This document shows, one piece after another, positions 1 to 10,700 of a stretch of DNA of 64,000 nt. A program made the position numbers and the translations under genes. The stretch comes from Lepidonotus clava (lineage: Eukaryota; Annelida; Polychaeta; Phyllodocida; Polynoidae), in NCBI GenBank assembly GCA_936440205.1, contig OW387133.1, forward strand, positions 1,206,001-1,270,000, given 5' to 3'. A model generated the notes under the pieces. That model worked only from the letters and a program-made list of their open reading frames with translations, did no database searches and was not told the origin of the DNA. Position 1 is the stretch's first letter; the number at the start of each line of letters is the position of its first letter.

Positions 1-945
1 GTGTACACCGCTATGATAATCTATTTAAGGATAGACAACTGTTGGCAACAGCCGATTTACAAAATTTGTAATATCTCAATAACTACCCATCCGATTTTAA
101 AATGTAGTACATCAAATGAAAGGATGGAATTTTCACCATTAAAACTTTTGCTGCAAAATCATGCAAGCCGGGTGCAGGGTGCATCGTTAATTTCGGACAC
201 TGCCTGTAGGTAAATATGTACTGGGACGATGCCCCTTCCGTATAAGCAAAAGAAAGGGATACAATGAGTATTTTCACAGACAAAGAATAGCGAGGTTAAG
301 AATAGAGGGGAAAAATATGCCTCTCGTAAGATTTAATTGAAAGCAGATGTTTGGGTTATTACCAACATGTCTTCACTTATTCATTTTGTCTTCAGTAGAT
401 GTACCTGATGATATATCAATTTGATGTATATCAAAGATGAGTATCAAACTAATACAACGAGTAAGTAGGCTAAAAAAAAACACAACAGTTGGCAGAGTAA
501 CAGTGAGGTAATTGTCACCGTGAGATGGATCATGTTCCTCCCCCCTACAACACGGAGAGATCACCGGTCAAGTACCTACCGTAAAACATCTACTATAGGC
601 TGTCCCCGATTTTAACCATTACCGTTCAAAACTCACACATAATACGTAAATAAGTACAATTCTCTACCTTGAATTGAGTCTGTTCCAATTACATGTAATA
701 TTATTATGATCAAAAGTTAGAAAAAAAACGACCTTCCTAGTATAAGAATTTACATGCAATGCAATTGAAATGATCTATTTTCTTTGTACATGTATTAAGT
801 AAACAATGATTTGTATGTTTTATGGTACATTCAATCATTGCGCCTGTCTTTCCCTATCTTTGTAGTTGCTGTTGTTGTCACAAAGATCAGAGAATCGTGT
901 CAAACACAATCTCATTACTAGAGTAGGCTGTGGGGTAGGGGAACA
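1..945. other. Gene-free AT-rich stretch
   Basis: No exon with convincing coding content was found on either strand. Near position 27 a TTAA followed by GGATAGACA resembles the left end of the TTAA-flanked elements at 13099 and 15948. No matching right end was seen, so this is at most a truncated relative. Confidence 0.4.
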
Positions 946-1090
946 ATGTTATATATAGGGGGCGTAAAACCTCTTAATCAGATCGAGGGTATGGTGTATG
1001 TGGTCTGTTTTATGTACAAAGTGTCGTCTATGAAAATATATAATGTTTTGATCCCTGAGGGCTTACGAATTGTATTCAAGATTAGAAATA

Positions 1091-1092
<2 letters not shown>

Positions 1093-1139
<47 letters not shown>
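1093..1139. repeat. (TA)n microsatellite
   Basis: About 23 uninterrupted TA dinucleotides. A run of C bases follows at 1245-1262. Both produce artificial open frames (Tyr-Ile or Pro/Gly runs) that are not genes. Confidence 0.95.
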
Positions 1140-1145
<6 letters not shown>

Positions 1146-1605
1146 TCCGTTTGGATTGTTCCTTCATTACTATAAACATCGTATTAGGGTATTCTTGTTT
1201 TGGATTCAAGCCATTCAAAATCCAAATATGAGGACAGGACCCTATCCCCCCCCCCCCCCCCCGCCCTCTGTGCTTGTAAACTAAAAGTAGAACATGCATC
1301 TCCCACTTTTCCTATTTCATCATCAACCTGCATTGGCATCTCGCCGAGTGGGCTATTGTAAGATAAAAACTATTGTCTGCCATCTGGGCTGATTCTAATA
1401 TCATTTGAAATTGGTAAGTTTCGAACCGTTAAGATTTTGATTTAAAACCCGTCTAGATCTGCTGAACCTTTTACTCTCTGTATGTTCATAGAATAATTAG
1501 AAAGTTGTGGGTAATATTTATGTGGTTTCCCATAAAAAGCCGTCGATCAGAGAGTTTACGGTAACAGGATACATGCACTGCTTACTGTGGGAAAAAGTCT
1601 GATAA

Positions 1606-1722
1606 AGCAGAGAATAATGAGGCTAAAACTGACTTACATGTAACACTTAATGTAATAAAAGTACGATATAGCCGAGAATAATGAGGCTAAAAGTGACTTA
1701 CATGTAGTACTTAATGTAATGT
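1606..1722. repeat. Two-copy tandem duplication, about 68 bp
   Basis: The string GAGAATAATGAGGCTAAAA followed by GTGACTTACATGTA-like sequence occurs twice, about 68 bp apart, with a few differences. It is a local tandem duplication in non-coding DNA. Confidence 0.75.
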
Positions 1723-2115
1723 TCTTTGTTTCGGCCCAGTAAGGGACTCGTCACACACACAATGAGATCTACTCTTGACAAACAACTTGTCACCAGTGGG
1801 ACTTGGAGGGAATCGGAAAAAAGTGGAACATAATCCAGTTATTTATCTATGTAAATAAGGCAGTAAATCTATTAATAAACTAAAAGTGATGATATTGTTA
1901 TTGTTGTACAGGATACTCAGAAAACTATCGGTTTCCGTGAGGTCGCCCGTCCTCCTCCGGATGTCTCGATGTGTTCTTCCTGTGACCTAAAACATTCATT
2001 ATGTAATATGGGTTTTCCCTCGGTCAGAGAACAGTATAGAAAAATATAGCAATTACCGTTCTTCGTACAATTTAACGCTTAAACTTAAAGCTCCGTAACA
2101 AAAATGATACAATAA

Positions 2116-2280
2116 CAGGGGTCGAAATTAACTTTTTAGGCTGTCAGCCCGGCCATATTAAAGACTACTGCAAGTGTGAAAAATCCGGGCTGATTTTAAT
2201 GTAAATTTCCAAAAAATTGTCAGCCCTGATTCAAAACTATCAGCCTGGGGCTGACGGGCTGACGTTAATTTCGAACCCTG
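2116..2280. mobile_element. hAT-like MITE, 165 bp
   Basis: The ends are inverted repeats, CAGGGGTCGAAATTAAC on the left and GTTAATTTCGAACCCTG on the right, continuing inward as GTCAGCCCG-type imperfect pairing. AATAA flanks both sides as a probable 5-bp target duplication. The CAGGG terminus and short duplication fit non-autonomous hAT elements, but the superfamily is inference. There is no coding capacity. Confidence 0.75.
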
Positions 2281-5200
2281 AATAATATACCTTACTATTA
2301 CAGTAAATGGGAGCTCTAAATTATAATGGTTATGGTAAAGTTTGGATACTCGAAAATGCCTATGGAAAAAGAGCACATTCGTTCTGATTTAACCCTCTCT
2401 TTTTGTTTCTTTTTGTTGGCATGTTATCCTCGTCCCAAATATAGATTAGTCTAGATTTAATGGTATAAATATTATTTCGCGTTCAATACGTGGCGGCAGG
2501 TGGTATCGACGGTTTGTAGGTTTATAAGAACTGCAGTCAATAAAACTCTCCTGAACTGTGGTAGAGAGGTATCCAGAAGGTAGAGCATTTTAATTTTTCT
2601 TATAAAGGATGCCGCTTAAACTAGGTTTTTTCACAAACAAAGGTTCAACGATAATAAATTAACTAATGAAAACGTGGCTGTGATCACGTCTGCTTCGATT
2701 CTAGGTACATCATTATGTGCTTGTGCTAAATTTTAGTCTCACGGTAAAATTTTTTTTTTTTGTTTTTGTTTTTTTTTTGCAAATTATTTATTTGTAATAT
2801 ATCCAGAATCTACTGTATCAGAAATTGGGAAGCTGGCTAAAATTAGTGCTATTAATGTGTGCTGAGTTTCTATTGAAATACATATATTGACTCGAGGAAA
2901 ACTAGAAATGAGGGTTCTGCTAAAATTAGGGGTTTTACGGTTCCATCAACTGAAGCTTCCGCTGATTAAACAATGAGATAGGGTTTCCTAGAATTAAACA
3001 TTTCATCAAAGTACCGGGAGTCCTGACAGGTCCAGTTCAAACCCGGGCAGCAGACAATACACTCCTTGAACTCCTTAACCTAGGTCCTGCATCGTTACGA
3101 GGTGCTAAGTGCAGGCTTGTTTCTCCGGGTACATATGATAATGCCTGGTCAGAATATTGTACGTACAATCACTTTTCATTGTATCTGTTCCACAACTGAG
3201 ACCCCTCGATAAATTCTAATTCCTACCCCTTAAAAATATATTTGCTGTAACGCTGTCTCTGAGTTTTCAGGGTCTTTAATTTTGAGGTTTTACAGTAGAG
3301 TCAGTGTATCCCCAGCTGTCCAACTAGTCGGCCATAAACAGGCCTAGTTGAGAGTTCGGTTAGTGTTTCCAGGGAACAAGGAATTTAGAAATTCGTCCAT
3401 AACACAGGGAGTTCTGTTTTTCCTGGTTCTAGTTTCCCTGATCTAAATTATAAAATAAATGTAGAACCTTGGCCTTTTTGTAGTATGGTTCATTTTTGTC
3501 AAGGATATAGACCATTCCAGCGTGTCTGAGGAAAATATGGGAAGAACACACCACCCCTAAGATAAAGGTCCTGAAAAATAATAATAGAAAAGTGAATAAA
3601 GAAATAAGATCGTAGGCAGTCGCTGGACATGGCAGAAACATTTTTTTACAGCATGGCCTATCTATACACACTCTGCTCGTTAACCCTGCCCCACTCCCCT
3701 CACCAGACCTCAACGTCCCCCCCCCCCCCCGAGCCAACCCCCACTCCCCTCACCAGACCTCTCATCGTGTTGATTGGGAAGAGAGGTGGGGTCAGTCAGG
3801 GACCTACCCTGCTTATGCCATCATTATCGTTCTTATTATTCCTTGGGTTGAGGCCAACAAACAGTCGATAGGAGAGATCCAATATTAGGGTAGATATTTT
3901 TTCTTTATTTTTTTTTGTATCATGCCGAGAACCAGTGAAAAAGAAAGTTCCCGGTGTATATAGACATAAAACATGGAATAGGAAACGATGACCCCAATAC
4001 GCCATAGATAAAATTAGTACACGTTCTATGTGTCTAGACCCAACATTGCACGTGTTATATTCACTAAAACCCAACCAATATACAATACATACACGGAAGG
4101 AGAGCTGCACAGGGTCGGGTGGTGTGTCCCACATATAAAGACGTGTAGATGATTACACCGTGTTTGTGATGAAAGGTCAAAGGTCAACCCACTCCACACC
4201 TAGATGACAGGCGTTGTACCCCCTGATCACACTCCGCGTCAGAAATTATAGTCTGTGAGACGCGACACTGCTATGTAGGTCATTAACTATACACAGGCAA
4301 TATAAGATTACTACACCCCTTGGGTTAAATTAGTCCCACGTTTTTTGCTTGTTGCGTACGACTGACCAGGGCAGTACCCAGTGGCAGCTACAGTGCAGAG
4401 ATGATTCGCCGTAGTGAGCGTTGAAGTGGCAGAGTGCCTGTGATCATAGGGACTTAAGCCTTAAGGGGCAGGGGGTGGTAATGAAGTAGGTAATTGTTGG
4501 GGTTGGGGAAGAGGGCTGTGGTTATGACTACTTAGTTAATTGGTTAATTTGTGTATAATACATGAACTACAAATGATTCTAATTGGGGTATATTTAATTA
4601 ACCTAATTAAGTGTCCACTCATGGCTTCAGTAATTCTAAATGGCCATTTACTAAGTGTTCTTATTTTCTTAAAAAGAATATTTTTACGGTAATTGGTCAG
4701 AGGTCAGAACTCGCCTGACATTATGGATACGGATTCATTTTCACTTCCACGTTGGCAGCACAAGTTGATTGATTGATGGATTGTATCAGACCATGATATT
4801 ATGGTTCCTGGTATTCCTGCTAGTTATTGTATTTACCAGTCCCTTTATAGTGATACATCACGATGATGCACGTTGTATAGTATGTTTTGTAGTTATTATT
4901 ACATTCGCTACACTAGACCACGAGAACAGTAAAAATAACAGTAAAAATAAAAAAGGAAACATACTTTTATATTTGAGGTTAACCTGGGGATGGGGATTCC
5001 CCCCTTGGGGATTCCCCTCTCCCCACGTCTTGGCTTTCCTGTATAGGGAGCAGGCACACTGTGTGTGGAGAGTGTAGAGGACGGTGGTGGAGAGTGTAGG
5101 TTTATGAGCGTACCTAATCCAGGCTCCATGTATTATGTACTGACCGTGATCCATGTATGGGAGTAGGAAGTGTACTGGGAGGGGTGGCAGTGCTTCTAAG
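2281..5200. other. Gene-free stretch
   Basis: Nothing with convincing coding character on either strand. It contains T-runs near 2750-2778, a C-run near 3717-3731 that gives proline-rich false frames, and ordinary AT-rich sequence. It is either upstream of the MAP4K gene or within its first intron; the data cannot tell which. Confidence 0.4.
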
Positions 5201-5204
5201 GGGT

Positions 5205-5345
5205 GGGGGGATGGGATGGTCCAGTGGGTAGCATGGACTTCTGTGCCGCAGGCCTGGGTTCGATTCCCTGGGTTGTATATTGGGTCACCCTTCTTTGCTG
5301 TAGTTCTTACCCTCATAGATTCAATCATATTATCACCCACACTGT
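5205..5345 (+). mobile_element. tRNA-derived SINE fragment
   Basis: A tRNA-like head with an A-box-like part (GGTCCAGTGGGTAGCATGG) and a B-box (GGGTTCGATTCCC) is followed by the family's body segment CATAGATTCAATCATA. That body string recurs in the SINEs near 12170 and 42470. No full tRNA cloverleaf is formed, so this is not a tRNA gene. Confidence 0.7.
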
Positions 5346-5365
5346 CGAGGAGCAGTGCGTACTAC

Positions 5366-5932
5366 TATAGAGAGGTTTAGATATTGGCCCACGTCGACGT
5401 GAACGTGACGCGTACAAGGAATCTAGGTCAATATTCTGTAGCAAATGGTAGAGAATGGTGACGTCACACGTCACGTTGACGTTTACGTGGGCCAATATCT
5501 AAACCTCTCTAATAAGAAGTACCGCAGGGGGCATCCAAGGATGGCCGTATGACCCATAGGGGATCGTCAGAAACCGAGGGCAAAGCCTGAGGTTTGTACA
5601 ATCTCCATGGGTAGTTCAGCCACCCGAGGACGGCCCCAAACGTACTTCTTAATTTTATTACCCAAGCATTTTTCAAAATATGTGAAGATTACTGAAAACA
5701 AGAGTCCACAGTGAGCAGTACATACGGCCACAATACGACCTGCCCCCAATACGCACCGCTCATTGGCTGTGCGGGTGATAAAGGGGCTGGTGTGTATTGA
5801 CAGGCTGTACTTACCGCTCATCATGGGTGATAAAATAAAGAAGAACCTTTGGGGATTGGGTCGCCCGCAGTTCATGACGATCCCCTATGGGCTGCAACCA
5901 TCCTCGGATGTGCCCTGCAGTTCTTATTATAG
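5366..5932. mobile_element. Long palindromic MITE, interrupted by another MITE
   Basis: The arms are inverted repeats: ATAAGAAGTACCGCAGGG plus CATCCAAGGATGG and CCCATAGGGGATCGTCA on the left, and TGACGATCCCCTATGGG, CCATCCTCGGATGTG, CCCTGCAG and TTCTTATTATA on the right. Removing the 140-bp insert at 5370-5509 restores TATAATAAGAA on the left, which matches the complement of the right end. No coding capacity. Confidence 0.75.
5370..5509. mobile_element. TA-flanked palindromic MITE, 140 bp
   Basis: The inverted termini GAGAGGTTTAGATATTGGCC and GGCCAATATCTAAACCTCTC are perfect over at least 20 bp and continue imperfectly through CACGT-rich sequence. TA lies at both borders (5368-5369 and 5510-5511), as for Tc1/mariner-type MITEs. 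It sits inside the left arm of the element at 5366-5932 and is therefore younger than it. Confidence 0.85.
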
Positions 5933-6958
5933 CACTTTGTACAAGTGAAAATGTAAGCTGGTCCTGATATAACTATAGATAAGCGTGTTGTTTAGCAAAA
6001 CAGAAAGGTTGAATGAAACCGGCATTGACAAAAAAAGGAATCATCTGCCATAAAGTGTACATTTCACGTCCACGTGTATTCAGCTCTAAGTTACATCCTT
6101 TACGCAGCTGACTTGGCTTGTCCAGCCACTGACACGCTGATAGTGGTAATAGTGTTGGATGGGGTGTGGGTCTAGACAACGTACGGCTAAGCCCGTCTCG
6201 TAATGGTGATTAACGGGACCTCACATTGCCTACTGTTACACAGTCACTACGCCACGAGCCAGTTCACACTACACAACTGAATTAAGTCTCCGTTAGATAA
6301 GGACTGTTTACACTGAAAGAATGAACCCAAACCTGCATCATTAATACGTGGAAATTCTAAGAACTGCTTTTGTCTTGAACATACAATATAAATTAATTAA
6401 TTTTTTAATTTAATATGCATGAGATATTACCTTGTACAACCATAATAGAAATACCATTAAGCTTGTCACATATAAGTAGAAAATTGGCCTAGGAATACAT
6501 TATGGCACATTTGCAATTGGCTAACCATGATGTAATTCAGTATAACTCATTGTTTATACGAGGATTTTCACAGTAGACTATAACTGATAGTAATGATAGT
6601 GTTGGACATCTAGATACAAGATATCTATTTCGATCACCTTTTTGTCGTTGCCTAATGATCATGTAACTCCATGTTACTCGCTGCTTATGTAGGGTATTTT
6701 ACGGTATACTATAACAGATAGTGTTAATGGTGTTGGATGGCTCGGGGACCTGGACGTGAACAGTGTGTACATCACGGGGCTGGGGTTGGTCCCGTAACGG
6801 TGATTAACGGGACACACACGTCTACTACTATTACCACCTCCCTGTATCACAAGGCCTGTCACACCACACTACGCGCTGAGACAGGCAAATTACACCGATT
6901 GACTGATCTTTAAGACTTTAAGAGCAGCAGTCAAGTTATTGTCACCGTACACAGGCAT
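5933..6958. repeat. Gene-free stretch with a diverged repeat pair
   Basis: Two segments about 600 bp apart (near 6130-6260 and 6700-6830) share GTGTTGGATGG and TAA(T/C)GGTGATTAACGGGAC with looser similarity between, so they are an old duplication or two copies of an unnamed repeat. No exon is apparent. Confidence 0.45.
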
Positions 6959-6998
6959 AACCCTGAAGAAGGCCTTAATCGGCCGAAACATGTCGGTT
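6959..6998 (+). ncRNA. Hammerhead-ribozyme-like motif
   Basis: The segment can be read as a minimal type I hammerhead. Stem I is AACC (6959-6962) pairing with GGTT (6995-6998). The core is CTGAAGA (6963-6969). Stem II is GGCC, loop TTAATC, GGCC (6971-6984). Then comes GAAAC, a two-base loop AT, and GTC, with predicted cleavage after C6994. Position 7 of the core is free to vary, so CTGAAGA is allowed. One oddity is an extra A at 6970 between the core and stem II. Such motifs mark the ends of Penelope-like retroelements and small retrozymes; the AATAAA just after fits an element tail. Activity is unproven. Confidence 0.45.
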
Positions 6999-7294
6999 TA
7001 ATTCCAAATAAATTTACCAGCCTGAAATTTACCTCCTGGTGTTCAGTGTTGGTTAGACAGTTACTTCCATCTTTTGTTTACAGGCATCACATTTGAAGTA
7101 TCAATTGACAATGTTTAGTGTCATTCAGAAGAATAATACAGCATAACATCTATGTAATTATGGATGACTAAAAGATTTAGGCCACACCCCTCAAGTTGAG
7201 GCCTCATGTGTTCACATTTCTGAGACGGCTTAAATTAGAGGCAAAATGGTACTAAAATATCTTTGACTAAAGGGAAGAAAACAGCTATTCTCAA

Positions 7295-7460
7295 GATATT
7301 AGGGATTCACCTTTTTGTTGTTGGGCTGCCCAAAATTTTTCTGCATGCAGAGGCTTTTAAATTTGAACAACTTGGTGGATATGACACAGGGAAAAATTGC
7401 TGTGGGACAGGGAAAACACAGGGAATTTGAAAATAGAATTTGGGTTGGTACCCTTAGTAT
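7295..7460 (+). mobile_element. Fragment of the CAGGGTCC-ended repeat family
   Basis: It shares CTTTTAAATTTGAACAACTTG, GACACAGGGAAAAATTGC and ACAGGGAATTTGAAAATA with copies near 46545-46735, 55585-55825 and 57092-57358. The termini are degraded here. It lies in non-coding DNA upstream of the first visible kinase exon. Confidence 0.65.
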
Positions 7461-7795
7461 AATATTCAGTAACCACGGAGTTTAATCTGAACCACAAAAA
7501 TGAGCAGGTTTACAGTTTTACCCTTCACCGTTGGACCTGCCGTCTTAGTAGTGCAAGAAAATGAGGGATTTCCTCAGAGTCAAACCGCAATCATCTTCAA
7601 AGTAAACCAGCTTATATGTGACTTCCCTGTTTATAAATCTGTACAATAGCTCTTTATGTACTCGTGCGTTTCCACTATAGAGCACCAGATGGAGTTGTGT
7701 TTTCCAAATCTTTAATAAAAGTGTTATTTAAGACCATGTAGATTGCTTGTCTTATCGTGATATTATGATAATGACCCTTCACTTTCCTTTTGCAG

Positions 7796-10700
7796 GCCCG
7801 CAACCTCCGGACGAATGACCTGTCGGCCATCAAAGTTATTAAGTTGGAGCCTGGTAAGTCAACTACACTTCTTCACATTCATAAACTTACCCAATTCTCC
7901 TGGTATCTTTTTAGAACTAATCGTAACTTGTGTAGAACTCTGAGAATATTTACCACTTAGTACAGCCCATAGTCTAAGACAGAAAGCTGTAGTCTGAGTT
8001 AGCCCCATTATGGCATGGATAAAAAAGAGCTAATCATTAATTTGTTTGAAAATGGCAATCTGTAAGGAAAAAACAGAACCCTCCCCCCAAAAAGCAAACG
8101 CAACCATGAATAATAAAGTACGGTCGCTGTCTGGTCTTTATTGGGAATATGAAAGATTTATTATACATGTCTCCCGGGATATGTCAAGAACATGAATAAC
8201 CAATATTAGCAGGCTAGAATAGTAGATCGAGTCTTAACGTCAGGCAATGTTGTTTTCAAAGGATCAATGTTTTAAGGTTATATCTGGCTTATATCTGGTT
8301 TCCGACAGATACTGGAAAGCATTGGGAATGAAAACGTCAATTGAAAATTTCTGAAATACTAAGAAATACTATTTTGAGGAGGAAAAAGACATACAATTTA
8401 GATAATCTTGAATAATTGTAATAATCAATTTTAATAATCAATTTTTAAAATTTTAAGTAGATTTTCTCTCTTTTTTTTCAATCACGAACCCATCTAGTTC
8501 CGGTAAAACAATGTAGTTTTGAACCTGGACTCTCACGCGAGGTATATGTGTGTGCAGGGTTCATATCTTTAACGGACGATCCACTGTGAGGTTTTCACGC
8601 CGTTTTTATGGGGGTTGGGATGTTTTTATTCAGTAAAGCCGTCACTTAGGGTGATTAGTGAGCTGTTAGCAACAATAGCCTTTTGATGGCCACTTCATGG
8701 CTGTCTTACATTGGCAATAATAGTCTAGGACTTTAATAAGGCACTGCCTAGTGAAAACTAAGGGTGCATTCGTAACTATGAATTTAGCGGTTTCCATTTA
8801 ATGATAACAATAATGATCGGAGACTCTAAAGCTGGAATGACAAAAAAAAACGTAATTATATTTCATTGTGCGCACAAATACTTCTTGACATTTTCTCAAA
8901 AAACCGCTTGTAATTTTGCCTAAGGATAGTACAAAAAGCTAGTAAAGTCTGCTAAATTTAGAGTTAGAAATGTACCCAATAACTGTAAGTCTGTTGGGTC
9001 AGGAGTAAGGCTCACTATTTGAACGATGTTGCAAATTAAACGTTTAATCTGTACTCTGACCAAGGTACAATATCATTGTATTCTGCTAAGATATGCTATT
9101 AAATATGTGTATCCTTCTTTAAAATTTAGATTTAATTTTCACGAATATGATTTCAAAAAATTGAAAAATTATTGGTCTGTCAAAATTCAGGATTTGACCA
9201 CAAAGCCACCCTTAGATGGTAAAATGTTTCCTGTCCATTGGTTCAAACCAGATTTTTTTTTAATTCAGGAAAATCAGTTTCTTTTTTAATGAAAGGTCCA
9301 ACATTTCTGAAGGAAAGCTATTTTTGGACCAAAAGTACAAACAACAAATTTAGGACGATGAACAGGAAACAGTTTTTTAGCGTAAAGCCTGTATTCCACA
9401 TACTGATTTTCAGGTTGGCGAGTATATTTATTTGATTTTCTTTGACAGTATGGCATGAAACCATACATCCTATATATCATTCGAAAGATAAACCTTTCTC
9501 ATGATAAATAACATTTCTGTATAAAACCTCAATTCCCAATGCTGATTTTCAAAATCGGCAGTAAATTGGCATGTGGAATATAGGCTTAGGGGTGGCGGTA
9601 ACGGTCTGACGCGGGCGTGTTGTTGTATGATTCAGGGATGAGTTTCCGCCTCGCCTCCAGCACAGGTAAAGCTCCACCTTCTACGCCGGGCCTGTGCTTA
9701 TCATTACGGCTTGTCTTGAACATGGTTTACACTGAGCGTTTTCCTCCTCTGGTCCTTTTACATAATAATCCCTTCCAGTGTCCGAAATTGATGTTTGATT
9801 AAGTGTCCTGACCAGGCTAAAAGGTGCAGAGATTGTGTGCCCAGAAAATTGGTCAGTCGCTCAGGCCAAGCTTAAAAAATGTTTCTTTCCTGTTAACCGC
9901 CTGACCTCTTAGGTCAACTGACAATTTTTTTCCCACAGGCTTTTTTTTTTTTTTACAAAATAATAATTATAGGGGCTTTTTCCTATCAATAAATTCTTAA
10001 ATTCTTCCTGCCAAAATTAAGAAGAAAAGAAAAATGTATTTTGCCTCTGGACTATCTTTTTCTCCATCCGCTGGACAGGAAATAAACTTTTCTTAAGGGC
10101 GGCCTCAGGAATAGAGAAGACTGAAGTAAAGGTCACGCATTACGGACAATATTCCAAACAATATGCCCGGTGGATGCATGCCTCATTTCGGACACTGACG
10201 TCTGTGGTTTTCCTTGTTGCTTGAAGGTACAAGTTTGAAATCGGGCTTCAGAATAATTTGGGATTCATCAAACTAAAGCTGTCACTCTGGCAAGGGGTCC
10301 TTGGTTCATTTACAGGGGGACCAGCCCCTCCCCTGTCAAGTAACTTCTTTAGTGCCTTTTCCAGTCATTGTAACTTTATTTTTGAAGTTTCTGAGGTTTC
10401 ACATCAAGTGAAGGTTTTTCTATGATTCTTTTCCTTACCTTATGACTCTTACTAGTACCTTTTTCCTTTGACGTTTGATTAAGGAATATTGGATTACTTT
10501 TCTGTATCAATGTTATTTTGCTTATGATGGTTGATAAAAATATAAAGGTAGAACACTCTGTTGATATTCCTTTAAGAGCACTGCAATACAATTAAGCCCT
10601 TCTTGATACTGTCAGCTGTAAACTTTTAAGTGTAAGCCCATGCCCCTATAGTAGAGGCGTGATCTACCAGTTCTGATACTGGACAGTGGTTTCGTTATAC

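Noticed and set aside
946-1299. Overlapping frames with Tyr-Ile and Pro/Gly runs
   Set aside because: Artefacts of the TA microsatellite and the C run.
5205-5280. Possible tRNA gene
   Set aside because: A- and B-box-like sequences are present, but no cloverleaf forms and the flanks match the SINE family.
4858-5340. Minus-strand open frame of 160 codons
   Set aside because: It overlaps a SINE and low-complexity G/C-rich sequence and has no recognisable domain.
1-7795. Search for the first MAP4K exon (glycine loop, ending GDVYK)
   Set aside because: No stretch coding IGSGTYGDVYK-like sequence before a donor was seen; it is probably upstream of the window.
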